A DNA stretch of 64,000 nucleotides from Beggiatoa leptomitoformis (GTDB taxonomy: Bacteria; Pseudomonadota; Gammaproteobacteria; Beggiatoales; Beggiatoaceae). The notes beneath the pieces are model-generated. The model was not told the origin of the DNA and did no database searches. It saw only the letters and a list, made by a program, of their open reading frames with translations. Location of the stretch: assembly GCF_001305575.3 (NCBI RefSeq), contig NZ_CP012373.2, forward strand, positions 1,612,001 through 1,676,000, given 5' to 3'. Positions 10,114 through 19,077 of the stretch are shown in pieces. The translations under genes were made by a program, and so were the position numbers. Numbering within the stretch: the first letter of the stretch is position 1; every line of letters begins with the position of its first letter.

Positions 10114-10875
10114 TTACGGGCTTATCGCCCGCCAAATTTCATCTAGTGTATCCGCTGCTCCACGGGCGATTTTGTAGCGGACTGCATGAGAGACTTCTGT
10201 GCGTCCGGGATTTATTTCTACGGTGGGAATGCCTAAAGAACGAGCGGCTAAAACGGGTTGGGCAATGTAGGGGAAAACGCTGGTTGTGCCAATGCTAAAG
10301 ACTAAATCAATGCCATTTTCTAATATTTGGTATAGTCGGTGTAGTGCGGATTCTGGAAGCATTTCACCAAAAAGAACGACATCAGGACGAATCAAACCGC
10401 CGCATTTTGGACAACTGGGTGGAAACCCGCTTAATTCTGTGTAGTCAGTAACGATAAGTTTGTGCATACATTTTATGCAGTGTAAATCATATACGCGTCC
10501 GTGTATTTCAATAACTTGTTTATTACCCGCTAGGCGGTGAAAACCATCAATATTTTGGGTTAATACCCATGTTTCGGGTTTAGCGCGTTCTATTTCGGCA
10601 ATAACGGCGTGTCCGCGATTGAATGATGCACCACGACAGGATTTTTCTATTTCTAGTAGATACTTCCATGTAATTTCGGGTTTACGCAGTAGCATATCAC
10701 CAGATAGGGCGACTTCTATGGGCATGTTATCGTGGGTTAATTTGCCATCGTATAAGCCACCAATCCCGCGATAGGTCGGTAAACCAGAATCTGCCGACAT
10801 CCCCGCACCTGTAATGAAGAGAATGCGTTGTGCTTGTTTGAGATGTTGGGTAACTTCTTTTAAAAGTGCATCCAT
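10114..10875 (-). CDS. Sir2 family NAD-dependent protein deacetylase/deacylase
   Basis: This 253-residue protein shows the sirtuin core: NAD-binding GAGMSADSGLPTYRG near residue 22, the TQNIDGFH motif near residue 105, the catalytic-His segment IEIHG, and a zinc ribbon with two CxxC pairs (CIKCMHK and CPKCGG). A VFSIGTTS segment contributes to the Rossmann part. Sirtuins remove acyl groups from lysine while cleaving NAD. The Tyr/Arg pair that marks desuccinylases such as CobB is not evident, so acyl specificity is open. The gene is alone on its strand between a spacer and the bamC operon. Confidence 0.92.
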   Translation of the reverse strand: MDALLKEVTQHLKQAQRILFITGAGMSADSGLPTYRGIGGLYDGKLTHDNMPIEVALSGDMLLRKPEITWKYLLEIEKSCRGASFNRGHAVIAEIERAKPETWVLTQNIDGFHRLAGNKQVIEIHGRVYDLHCIKCMHKLIVTDYTELSGFPPSCPKCGGLIRPDVVLFGEMLPESALHRLYQILENGIDLVFSIGTTSVFPYIAQPVLAARSLGIPTVEINPGRTEVSHAVRYKIARGAADTLDEIWRAISP

Positions 10876-10964
10876 AATTGAGTATTTTTAGATGATTAGC
10901 TGATTGAATAGAGTTTTTATTCTATCAGTAGATGGAATGGGTATTTATCTGTAAATCAGGGGTA

Positions 10965-10988
10965 AAGGGGCGCATAGAATCGCCCCTT
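10965..10988 (-). terminator. Hairpin downstream of bamC
   Basis: A perfect stem AAGGGGCG / CGCCCCTT with an 8-nt loop lies 11 bp beyond the bamC stop and before the Sir2 gene start. It is a plausible terminator of the dapA-bamC operon. Confidence 0.65.
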
Positions 10989-10998
10989 ATTTTAAAGA

Positions 10999-12171
10999 TT
11001 AGCGCAGTTGGTCACGCAATAGGGACAGAATTTGTTCTGCCGTTTTGCTGTTTTCTAAGCTGCCTTTTTTGTTTAACACGGCTATACGGGTGTTATCTTT
11101 GTCAGACATGAGGAAAATTAGGTATTCTTGGGTGGGTGTTTGGGTGCTGCTGCCCCAACCAAAGATGGTATCTAATAAGCTCTTATCTTGCGCAACTTGG
11201 GTTGCATCAGCATAACGAATGAGGTAAACACGGTTGGTTTTGTCGCGTTTATCTACACTAAATCCAATGCGGTCTAATGCGATGCCTGTGTCTCGCCATG
11301 TGGTGTCAAAGTCGGATTTAACCAGTAAGTTTAAACCGTCTGCTTGTTGTTGCAGTTCTGCTTTTGTTGTTGGCGTTGTCGAGGTGGTTTGTTGTGCTGT
11401 AAAGGTTGTTGCGAATTTGTCTTGCACACCAAAGTAAACGAGCATCCGTTTAAGAATTTCATTTTCTAGCTCTTTGTTGGAGGGTTCGGATAGCCAAATT
11501 AAGGGTTGCCAAACATAGTCATCACCAACGCGTACTCGTTTTGTGCCTTGATGGCTTACATAGAGTTCGGTCATGTCAGCATTGCGTTCTAAGCGCATTC
11601 TGTAGCGGTTGCGGGTGGAGGTGCTGCTGTCTTCTATCCATTTGGTTTGTAACACGCCTAATGCAGGTGCATCTAGTTCTAATTCAAAGTTATTTTTTAG
11701 CCAGAATTGTCGTGCAACTGTCCAAATTTGTTCGGGTGTGGCATGAATAGCCAGCCATTGGCTGTTACCATCGCGTTTTACTTCAATTTCATTCAGTTCA
11801 GGCAATACAACCACATTGGATTGTTTAACCGTTTTATCTAGGTCAACAACGGGTGGTTTGTCGCGTGGTGCGGGCATTGCTGTTGTGTGTGTTACTGCAC
11901 TGCTGTTGAGTTGTCCTGTTGGTACGGGCGGTTTGCCGCTGTCATAGTCAGAACGGGTGGTGGTTTTGGGGGTGACGTTAGGAATCAACAGCTCATCAGT
12001 AATACTGGGGTCGGTGATGGTGGGGGGATATTCTAACGCTGGAATGGTTGCACTTTCTTTGTATTGGTCGCGGTTGTCAGGCAAGGAGCGGTCAATTTTT
12101 TCAAATATACCGCATCCTGTTAGCGTACCGCAGAGTAATAGCCAGCTAACTTTAGTGAACTGATATGACAT
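10999..12171 (-). CDS. bamC: BamC outer membrane assembly lipoprotein
   Basis: A 390-residue protein with a lipobox (LLLCGTLTGC, Cys at about 20) and the family-typical first segment (FEKIDRSLPDNRDQYKES) that in BamC binds BamD. A Pro/Thr-rich stretch follows, then two helix-grip domains (about 130-240 and 270-390). BamC is an accessory subunit of the beta-barrel assembly machine on the outer membrane. The gene lies downstream of dapA on the same strand, as in Escherichia coli, except that another lipoprotein gene sits between. Length is slightly above the usual 340-345 owing to the low-complexity part. Confidence 0.88.
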   Translation of the reverse strand: MSYQFTKVSWLLLCGTLTGCGIFEKIDRSLPDNRDQYKESATIPALEYPPTITDPSITDELLIPNVTPKTTTRSDYDSGKPPVPTGQLNSSAVTHTTAMPAPRDKPPVVDLDKTVKQSNVVVLPELNEIEVKRDGNSQWLAIHATPEQIWTVARQFWLKNNFELELDAPALGVLQTKWIEDSSTSTRNRYRMRLERNADMTELYVSHQGTKRVRVGDDYVWQPLIWLSEPSNKELENEILKRMLVYFGVQDKFATTFTAQQTTSTTPTTKAELQQQADGLNLLVKSDFDTTWRDTGIALDRIGFSVDKRDKTNRVYLIRYADATQVAQDKSLLDTIFGWGSSTQTPTQEYLIFLMSDKDNTRIAVLNKKGSLENSKTAEQILSLLRDQLR

Positions 12172-12242
12172 AGTCAGACCTTAAGCAATGGAGATTTGGG
12201 TGATGCAATGGCGTGTTGAAGGACGGCGGTAATATATCATCG

Positions 12243-12674
12243 TCATTGAGTTTTAAATCCACCTGTGCCGAGAGTTCCTTTTTTAGGTGTTCCTAACGGT
12301 TCTAGGGAAATCGGTTTGTCTAGTGGAGTTTCTGTTAGATTTTCATCGGTTGATTCTGTTGTGCTGTCATCCACTGCTGCCTCAGGCGAGGTTGTCGACT
12401 TTGGCGTAGGCATTGCCTTTGCGGGGGAGGATAGGTGTAAATCAGTAACAGGTGCTGTTGTAACTGCAGCCGTGGATTTTTTGGGTGTTGCTTGTTGTGT
12501 ATTTGCGTTGTTGTTGGCTAAGTTGCTAGAAACAGTCAACGGTTGCATCGTTTTGCCACCTTCAAAACTGGGATTATCAACCCATGATTTATCAAGAAAA
12601 GGCACGACGATGCTACAGCCTGCTGAGAATCCAACCGTTACTGATAGCGTGATAATGTTTATCAACCGCTTCAT
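12243..12674 (-). CDS. Small hypothetical lipoprotein in the dapA-bamC operon
   Basis: A 143-residue protein with a lipoprotein signal (VGFSAGC, Cys at about 20). The mature part is almost entirely low complexity, rich in Thr, Ser, Pro, Ala and Asn, without a recognisable domain, and so is probably disordered in the periplasm. It lies between dapA and bamC, about 70 bp upstream of bamC. An opposite-strand frame of similar length exists but has no features of a real protein. Confidence 0.65.
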   Translation of the reverse strand: MKRLINIITLSVTVGFSAGCSIVVPFLDKSWVDNPSFEGGKTMQPLTVSSNLANNNANTQQATPKKSTAAVTTAPVTDLHLSSPAKAMPTPKSTTSPEAAVDDSTTESTDENLTETPLDKPISLEPLGTPKKGTLGTGGFKTQ

Positions 12675-12729
12675 GTGTTTTGACCCATTAATTTAAGGTG
12701 GTAAAGAGTTGCGTGTATGGTGTTTAGAA

Positions 12730-12756
12730 GGGTGGTTAATCGGTTATTAATCACCC
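12730..12756 (-). terminator. Hairpin between dapA and the downstream lipoprotein gene
   Basis: A near-perfect 11-bp stem (GGGTGGTTAAT / ATTAATCACCC, one G-T pair) sits 19 bp after the dapA stop. The T-tract is on the plus-strand side, so for dapA it is more likely a partial terminator or processing site than a full stop. Confidence 0.5.
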
Positions 12757-12774
12757 TTTTTATTTTAACAGGGT

Positions 12775-13650
12775 TTATTGTACGCCTGCCGCCTGCATCG
12801 CTTGTTTTAGCACGGTGTGGTATTTTTCGGAAAGCGGTGTGAGGGGTAAACGAATACCATCACCAATCAAGCCCATTTGTTGGACTGCCCATTTTACGGG
12901 GATTGGATTGGCTTCAACAAATAAATCGGTGTGTAATTTTTGTAGGCGTTGGTTGATTGCATCAGCACCTGCTCTATCGCCATTAAGGGCTTTCATGCAC
13001 ATGTCGTGCATCAGTTTAGGGGCGACATTTGCGGTTACGGAAATTGTGCCTTTCATGCCGCGTAAAATCGCTTCCATGACGGTATTGTCATCACCACTGT
13101 AGATAACAAATTGATCACTCGCAAACGCAATCAGTTCATCAACACGCTTTAAATCGCCTAAGGCTTCTTTAATGCCGATGATGTTATCAATCACAGATAG
13201 GCGTTTTACCGTCTCGGGTAACATGTCACATGCTGTGCGTCCGGGGACATTGTAAAGAATTTGTGGAATATCGACACTCTCGGCAATTTTACGGTAGTGA
13301 CGATATAAACCTTCTTGTGTGGGTTTGTTGTAGTAGGGTGTCACCAACAAACAAGCGTCCGCGCCCGCTTTTTTCGCACATTCCGTTAGTTCTATCGCTT
13401 CTGCCGTAGAATTAGACCCTGTTCCCCCAATAACGGGAATACGTCCTTTAGCCATTTCTACAACATGACGGATTACTTCACAATTTTCTGCATGAGATAA
13501 AGTGGCAGATTCACCCGTTGTACCTGCTGCAACAATCGCATCAGTTTGGTTTTCAATGTGGAATTCCACTAAACGGCGTAAGGCTTCAATATCTAGCGTG
13601 CCATCAGTGTGCATAGGGGTGACAAGTGCCACCATACTGCCTTGAAACAT
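12775..13650 (-). CDS. dapA: 4-hydroxy-tetrahydrodipicolinate synthase
   Basis: This 291-residue protein has normal DapA length and motifs: GTTGES (pyruvate-binding Thr pair) near residue 43, YNVPGRT with the catalytic Tyr near 133, and IIGIKEA with the Schiff-base Lys near 161. It condenses pyruvate with aspartate semialdehyde at the start of the diaminopimelate/lysine branch and so feeds peptidoglycan. It is the first gene of a dapA-lipoprotein-bamC cluster. Confidence 0.96.
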   Translation of the reverse strand: MFQGSMVALVTPMHTDGTLDIEALRRLVEFHIENQTDAIVAAGTTGESATLSHAENCEVIRHVVEMAKGRIPVIGGTGSNSTAEAIELTECAKKAGADACLLVTPYYNKPTQEGLYRHYRKIAESVDIPQILYNVPGRTACDMLPETVKRLSVIDNIIGIKEALGDLKRVDELIAFASDQFVIYSGDDNTVMEAILRGMKGTISVTANVAPKLMHDMCMKALNGDRAGADAINQRLQKLHTDLFVEANPIPVKWAVQQMGLIGDGIRLPLTPLSEKYHTVLKQAMQAAGVQ

Positions 13651-13947
13651 GAGATGACTCCCTCAGTCAAAATTCAATCACGGAATAAACGATTCATAGT
13701 ACGTATGTTGTAAAGTGATCACAAGTAGTGGGGTAATATTTTCTGGCAATTCTTTCAAGATGGGGTAAGAAATAGTAGTACATAAGGGATATGAATAAAT
13801 AATAGGTAAATTAGCAGGTAAGCCTGCTTATCAAAAGAGGTACTTACTTATCTTAATCATGGATGTCTTTAACATAGCCTAGCGGTTTTTCTACTGTTAC
13901 AATAAGGCTTCAATTCAAGTTTATTTGGTTTTCAACCCTTATTCCCG

Positions 13948-14568
13948 ATGTCTAGAAGCAAAAGTAGTAGTACATGGTTGCAAGAACACCATGCTGATAT
14001 GTATGTAAAGCGCGCTCAAGTGGAAGGCTATCGTTCCCGTGCGGTTTATAAACTTGCCCAGTTAGATGAAAAAGATAAACTCTTTCGTCATGGGATGACT
14101 GTTATCGATTTAGGTGCAGCCCCCGGTGGCTGGTCACAATGGCTTAAATTACGTTTTGGTGATCAAGTTAGGGTTTTTGCCCTCGATATTCTTGATATGG
14201 AACCCTTATCTGGCGTTAACTTTATTCAAGGCGATTTTCGAGAACAATCCGTGCTGGATGCCCTACTTGTCCAACTTGGCGATCACAAGGCTGATCTTGT
14301 AATGTCTGATATGTCACCCAATATCACAGGCATTAAGGCGGTAGATCAACCCAGTACTATGTTGCTCGCCGAATTAGCGCGGGATTTAGCATTGCAAGTC
14401 TTAGCCAAGAACGGACATTTTCTCGCTAAAATATTTCAAGGCGAAGGCTTTGATGCATTTGTGAAAGATTTACGCCAACATTTTAAACAAGTAGTCATTC
14501 GTAAACCTGACGCATCACGCGCCCGTTCCCCAGAAATTTACGTACTCGCAAAGTGTTATACTGCTTAA
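13948..14568 (+). CDS. rlmE: 23S rRNA (uridine-2'-O)-methyltransferase RlmE
   Basis: A 206-residue protein (usual length about 209) with the SAM motif DLGAAPGGWSQW near residue 54, the MSDMSPN motif near 120 and the catalytic K-D-K-E set (YRSRAVYKL, SDMSP, FLAKIFQGE, KPDASRARSPEIY). RlmE methylates U2552 of 23S rRNA late in 50S assembly. ftsH follows after 42 bp, the conserved rlmE-ftsH arrangement. Confidence 0.96.
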   Translation: MSRSKSSSTWLQEHHADMYVKRAQVEGYRSRAVYKLAQLDEKDKLFRHGMTVIDLGAAPGGWSQWLKLRFGDQVRVFALDILDMEPLSGVNFIQGDFREQSVLDALLVQLGDHKADLVMSDMSPNITGIKAVDQPSTMLLAELARDLALQVLAKNGHFLAKIFQGEGFDAFVKDLRQHFKQVVIRKPDASRARSPEIYVLAKCYTA

Positions 14569-14610
14569 TTATTATTTTTTATTTGTTTGTAGTCTAAAAG
14601 AGGCAAGTCA

Positions 14611-16554
14611 ATGAACGACATGGCAAAAAACCTCCTACTCTGGGTTGTTATAGCCCTAGTGTTGATGATGGTGTTTAATAATTTTGGTCCACGCACCGTC
14701 AGCGCACAGGCAATGGAATATTCAGAGTTTATTAGGAAAGTCCAACAAAACCAAGTAACAAGAGTCGTTATAGAAGGACGGACGATTAAAGGCTCAAGTG
14801 CTGATGGGCAAAGTTTCACGACCTATAATCCCGGTGATGATGGTTTAATCAATGACTTGCTTAAACACCAAGTGCAAATCGACTCTCGTGCGCCCGAACA
14901 ACAATCACTGCTGATGCAAATATTCATCTCATGGTTTCCCATGTTGTTGTTATTTGGCATTCTTATTTTCTTCATGCGTCAAATGCAAGGTGGTGGTGGA
15001 CGTGGGGCATTGTCTTTTGGCAAAAGTCGCGCACGTTTGATTGAAGAAGACCAAATTAAAGTAACCTTTGCAGATGTTGCAGGGGTGGAAGAAGCGAAAG
15101 AAGAAGTTTCTGAACTGGTCGATTTTCTCCGTGATCCGGGCAAGTTTCAAAACTTAGGCGGTAAAATTCCACGCGGTGTTTTAATGGTCGGCTCACCCGG
15201 TACAGGAAAAACACTATTAGCCCGCGCTATTGCAGGCGAGGCAAAAGTCCCTTTCTTCACGATTTCGGGTTCTGATTTCGTAGAAATGTTTGTCGGGGTT
15301 GGTGCGTCACGGGTACGCGACATGTTCGAGCAAGCGAAAAAACATGCGCCATGTATCATCTTTATTGATGAAATTGATGCGGTTGGTCGACATCGTGGTG
15401 CAGGTTTAGGCGGTGGGCATGATGAACGGGAACAAACTTTAAACCAATTGCTAGTTGAAATGGATGGTTTTGAAGGGACTGAAGGCGTTATCGTGATTGC
15501 TGCAACGAACCGCCCTGATGTATTAGACCCCGCGTTATTACGTCCGGGACGTTTTGACCGTCAAGTGGTTGTTCCTTTACCTGATATTCGTGGACGTGAG
15601 CAAATTCTTAAAGTTCACATGCGCAAAGTGCCTATTTCTGAAGATGTTGTGCCTAGTTTAATCGCCCGTGGCACGCCCGGTTTTTCGGGGGCGGATTTGG
15701 CTAATCTCGTGAATGAAGCGGCACTGTTTGCTGCACGTGCTAATAAGCGATTAGTTGAAATGGATGACTTTGAAAAAGCGAAAGATAAAGTCATGATGGG
15801 GGCAGAACGTCGCTCTATGGTCATGAGTGAAGATGAAAAACGCTTAACTGCTTATCATGAGGCAGGACACGCCATTGTTGGGCGACTAGTGCCTGAACAT
15901 GACCCTGTGTACAAAGTGTCGATTATTCCGCGTGGTCGTGCGTTGGGTGTTACTTTCTTTTTACCCGAAGCTGACCGTTATAGTGCGAGTAAACAACGTT
16001 TAGAAAGCCAAATTTCTAGTTTATTTGGTGGACGGATTGCCGAAGAGTTAGTATTTGGGTCTGATTATGTAACAACAGGCGCATCTAATGATATTCACCG
16101 TGCAACGGAATTATCACGCAAGATGGTTACCAAATGGGGTTTATCCGAACGGATGGGGCCTTTAACCTATGGTGATGAAAGTGGAGAGGTTTTCTTAGGT
16201 CACACAGTGACACAACATAAAATGATGTCGGATGAAACCGCACATATTATTGATGAAGAAATTCGCTCTTTCATTGATCGTAATTATGAACGGGCAAAGA
16301 AAATTCTGACGGATAACACCGTGATTCTGCATAAGATGGCAGAGGCATTGATAAAGTATGAAACTATTGATGCAGAACAAATCGACGCGTTGATGATAGG
16401 ACAAGAACCTAATCCCCCCAAAGATTGGGACGACCGTGGTAGCCGTAATAATAGACAAAAACCGGGTTCATCTGATGGAGAAGCAGGCTCTAATGTTTCT
16501 TTACACCCAAAAGAACCTGATAGTCCTATTGGTGGCCCTGCTAGCTTGCATTAA
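14611..16554 (+). CDS. ftsH: ATP-dependent zinc metalloprotease FtsH
   Basis: A 647-residue membrane protease. Two transmembrane segments flank a small periplasmic domain (about 4-24 and 97-118), then come the AAA domain with Walker A GSPGTGKT near residue 193, Walker [12 protein letters not shown], the second region of homology [16 protein letters not shown], and the zinc protease motif HEAGH near 416. FtsH degrades unassembled membrane proteins and short-lived regulators and controls lipid A synthesis in related bacteria. The tail is Gly/Ser/Pro-rich. A preceding RBS (AGAGGCAAG) fits the ATG at 14611. Confidence 0.97.
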   Translation: MNDMAKNLLLWVVIALVLMMVFNNFGPRTVSAQAMEYSEFIRKVQQNQVTRVVIEGRTIKGSSADGQSFTTYNPGDDGLINDLLKHQVQIDSRAPEQQSLLMQIFISWFPMLLLFGILIFFMRQMQGGGGRGALSFGKSRARLIEEDQIKVTFADVAGVEEAKEEVSELVDFLRDPGKFQNLGGKIPRGVLMVGSPGTGKTLLARAIAGEAKVPFFTISGSDFVEMFVGVGASRVRDMFEQAKKHAPCIIFIDEIDAVGRHRGAGLGGGHDEREQTLNQLLVEMDGFEGTEGVIVIAATNRPDVLDPALLRPGRFDRQVVVPLPDIRGREQILKVHMRKVPISEDVVPSLIARGTPGFSGADLANLVNEAALFAARANKRLVEMDDFEKAKDKVMMGAERRSMVMSEDEKRLTAYHEAGHAIVGRLVPEHDPVYKVSIIPRGRALGVTFFLPEADRYSASKQRLESQISSLFGGRIAEELVFGSDYVTTGASNDIHRATELSRKMVTKWGLSERMGPLTYGDESGEVFLGHTVTQHKMMSDETAHIIDEEIRSFIDRNYERAKKILTDNTVILHKMAEALIKYETIDAEQIDALMIGQEPNPPKDWDDRGSRNNRQKPGSSDGEAGSNVSLHPKEPDSPIGGPASLH

Positions 16555-16575
16555 ACCTTAGTTATATATTGATTT

Positions 16576-16606
16576 AACGGATAACATCGCATCGGTGTTA
16601 TCCGTT
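16576..16606 (+). terminator. Terminator between ftsH and the convergent ParB-like gene
   Basis: Perfect 11-bp stem AACGGATAACA / TGTTATCCGTT followed by TT, located 22 bp after the ftsH stop. It can serve both convergent genes. Confidence 0.7.
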
Positions 16607-16617
16607 TTGCTGTAAGC

Positions 16618-17655
16618 CTACTTTAATTCTGCCTTGAGTTTGTTCAACTGCGCTTTTCCCATCCCTTTGTGTGTTGTTTCACTTTTAATGGTTTGTATAT
16701 CTGCAACCGTTTGAAAGGGACGTGCTTTTAATAGCGCGTCTATCATATCCCCTTGTATTTTTAACCGTGCTAAATAAATCTGTAAGTCTTTGTCAGGCAG
16801 TGCATTCAGCTTATTCAGAAAGGCTTCTTCTTCAGGGTCTAATGCAATACTTGCTTTTGTGGATTTAGCAGGTTTTTTGGGTGTTTTTTCTGCTTTAACG
16901 GGTATTGTGGGAATAATTTCGCTAACAACGGGGATTTCTACCGATTTTGGTGTGATTGCGGGGGTTGTTTTTACCGTGCGTTCTGATTTTTTACCCGTTT
17001 TTTCTACTGTTACGGGTGTAGAATCGGTTTTTACGGGCAATGTTTGTACTGTTTTTCTGGTTGTTTTTGGTTTTTTTGGCGGTGGTGTGGTAGCAATTAG
17101 TTCAGTTGTTGGCTGAATAGGTTCGGGTGTGGTGCTAACAACGGGTATTTCTGCTTGTAAGGGTGTTATTTCAGGGTTAGGTGTTGGGAATGTCGCTATG
17201 GGCGGTGCTAACATTGCTAATGTTGTTTGTAATTGTTGAATTTCAACGGTAAACAGGTGAGCCAGTTTGTCTAACTGTGCAAGGTGTTGCGTTGCTTGTG
17301 CAAATCTTTCTGCATTAACAGATGTGGCTGGCGTGGTCATAGATTTTTTTCTAAACAGGCTTATTTGTTGCAAAATAGTTTCTTCTGTTTCTGCTTCAAT
17401 AATATAAGCATTAATCGTTTCCCCACGACTTAAGTCTAATTCTCGACTTCTCAGGGCGGCATAATATTCTAAATGCCCTTCAACGATAGTGTAATGTTCC
17501 ATCCCTTCTCTGCGTAATATTAGAGGGTTAATAACTCCTTCAATGTGTAGAATTAAGTGCGCGCCCGCTTCTATGTCCGCCGCAGAAAAGGTATCGCGTG
17601 GTAGGGTGCAGTGAATATTTTTTACTAACACAATGGCGGGTGATAATTTGCTCAT
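16618..17655 (-). CDS. ParB-like protein with helix-hairpin-helix-like C-terminus
   Basis: A 345-residue protein in three parts. The N-terminal 110 residues resemble the ParB/Spo0J nuclease-like fold (FSAADIEAGAHLI, GVINPLILRR, YTIVEGHLEYYAALRSRE), although the ParB GxRR core is replaced by EGHLEYY. The middle (about 165-260) is a low-complexity Lys/Thr/Pro-rich linker. The last 70 residues (ARPFQTVADIQTIK, HKGMGKAQLNKLKAEL) look like a helix-hairpin-helix DNA-binding module. The start codon directly abuts the stop of the upstream nuclease-ParA gene, so both are surely one operon and probably one system. No parS-like site was found by eye. Whether it binds CTP like true ParB is doubtful given the altered motif. 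Confidence 0.65.
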   Translation of the reverse strand: MSKLSPAIVLVKNIHCTLPRDTFSAADIEAGAHLILHIEGVINPLILRREGMEHYTIVEGHLEYYAALRSRELDLSRGETINAYIIEAETEETILQQISLFRKKSMTTPATSVNAERFAQATQHLAQLDKLAHLFTVEIQQLQTTLAMLAPPIATFPTPNPEITPLQAEIPVVSTTPEPIQPTTELIATTPPPKKPKTTRKTVQTLPVKTDSTPVTVEKTGKKSERTVKTTPAITPKSVEIPVVSEIIPTIPVKAEKTPKKPAKSTKASIALDPEEEAFLNKLNALPDKDLQIYLARLKIQGDMIDALLKARPFQTVADIQTIKSETTHKGMGKAQLNKLKAELK

Positions 17656-18978
17656 TTACGCTAAGCCTATTTGTTGACAAACGAAAGCAGCGAGTTTTTC
17701 AAATTCCTCCACTGATTTGGATTTTGGATTGAAATCAAATACTGAGCGTGGGTCAGCAACTTCCATGTTGCCAATTTCTAAGACTTGTTCTACACATTTG
17801 GCAAGGTCATCCCGTTCATAAATAACAAGGTCTTTCAATACGTTAATGTTATAACGACTTTCTACCGTTTTCATGCGGTTTTGCAGGGTACTTTGTCCAA
17901 ATTTGGCATGGGGAGAAATTTTACTGGGCAATACGCCAAGAATTTGAATGGGTTGACGGTTCATGAATGCACGAAAATCATTAATTTCTTTAACAAAGGT
18001 TTTTACATTTTCTAAGCCTTCGTTAGCAAACGGTTTTAAGTCAGAGGGAATCAGTAAATAATCTGTCGTAATCAACGCAACTCGAGCGTATAAATTGAGT
18101 GATGGCGGGGTATCGATGATAACGACATCGTAGTCATTTTGAACGGCTGCTAATTTTTTAATCAGGATTATTTTGCTGTAATCCAGTTGATTTAATTCGT
18201 TTTCGTATTTCATTAAATGAATGTGGGAAGGAATCACACCGATCTGATGACTGGTAAAACGCGATTGTCTAACTGCTTCGGGAATGGAAAATAAATCGCT
18301 ATGACGAAGAACATGATAGATATTACAGTCTTTTAGCGTGTCTTTTTCTTCATCACCCCAATTGACTAAACCTGTTGCAAAGGTAGTATTGGCTTGGCTA
18401 TCTAAATCAATAACTAGCACTCTTTTCCCTTGTTTACTTAGCGTTGCAGCGAGGTTAATAACAGTCGTGGTTTTACCAACCCCACCTTTATTGTGATAAA
18501 CGGCAATCACTTTCATCGGTTGTTTGTCCTTGTGTGGATTAAATTGCGGAGTAAGATTTTCTTTCCCGATTAGGGCTTTTATTTGTTCAATGTGGTTTTC
18601 AATATCGCGTCCAAGACAGCAAAAAACGAGATTAATGGTAGTGGCTGTTTTTTCATAGATTCTAAGTTCTCTACCGTTAGTTAGCAAGCCATATTTTGTA
18701 TTAATCTCAAGCATATATTGCTTTAGTTGTTCGATATGGTCGTTTAGGTTTTTTTGGGGGTGTTTTGCCTCAATAATGACGCTGTTTGTCAAATCTGTTT
18801 GCTGATTTGCAATGGCGAGAAAGTCTAAACGAAAGCGATTAACCGTTTTTTCTTGTCGCCACATATCTATTTGATAACCTAATGCGGGGAGTAAATAGCT
18901 GACAATCAGTTTACTTTCTACTTCGCGTTCATTTTGGCAATAGAGGGGGTTAAAAATGAGGTTGGCTCGGTCATTCAA
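17656..18978 (-). CDS. HsdR N-terminal-like nuclease domain fused to ParA ATPase
   Basis: A 440-residue two-domain protein. Residues 1-140 match the N-terminal domain of type I restriction HsdR (PD-(D/E)XK fold): E21, D52 in RFRLDFLAI, E70-A-K72 in VIIEAKHP, Q84 in the following helix and the family-typical GLLTNGRELRIYE segment at 97-109. Residues 155-440 are a ParA/MinD-type ATPase with deviant Walker A KGGVGKTT (164-171), VLVIDLDSQAN and VIIDTPPSLN. ParA proteins dimerise on ATP and bind DNA cooperatively. The next gene encodes a ParB-like protein with zero spacing. The nuclease residues look intact. Possible roles are plasmid-like or chromosomal partitioning, or a defence function; I infer the pair acts together but cannot tell which. 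Confidence 0.8.
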   Translation of the reverse strand: MNDRANLIFNPLYCQNEREVESKLIVSYLLPALGYQIDMWRQEKTVNRFRLDFLAIANQQTDLTNSVIIEAKHPQKNLNDHIEQLKQYMLEINTKYGLLTNGRELRIYEKTATTINLVFCCLGRDIENHIEQIKALIGKENLTPQFNPHKDKQPMKVIAVYHNKGGVGKTTTVINLAATLSKQGKRVLVIDLDSQANTTFATGLVNWGDEEKDTLKDCNIYHVLRHSDLFSIPEAVRQSRFTSHQIGVIPSHIHLMKYENELNQLDYSKIILIKKLAAVQNDYDVVIIDTPPSLNLYARVALITTDYLLIPSDLKPFANEGLENVKTFVKEINDFRAFMNRQPIQILGVLPSKISPHAKFGQSTLQNRMKTVESRYNINVLKDLVIYERDDLAKCVEQVLEIGNMEVADPRSVFDFNPKSKSVEEFEKLAAFVCQQIGLA

Positions 18979-19021
18979 TTTTTATTGACCTTATTGAAAG
19001 GGGGAATGTCATAATTAAAGA

Positions 19022-19049
19022 AAGGGCGTGGCGTGGCGAGTACGCCCTT
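19022..19049 (-). terminator. Rho-independent terminator of the sigma-54 activator gene
   Basis: Stem AAGGGCGT / ACGCCCTT; read on the minus strand it is followed by TTTCTTTAATT. It separates the response regulator gene from the nuclease-ParA gene. Confidence 0.75.
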
Positions 19050-19077
19050 GTTTGATTTAGCTGAAAGTAAGGTTTTT

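Noticed and set aside
12265-12696. Plus-strand ORF opposite the small lipoprotein gene
   Set aside because: It mirrors the low-complexity lipoprotein gene and shows no signal, domain or RBS of its own.
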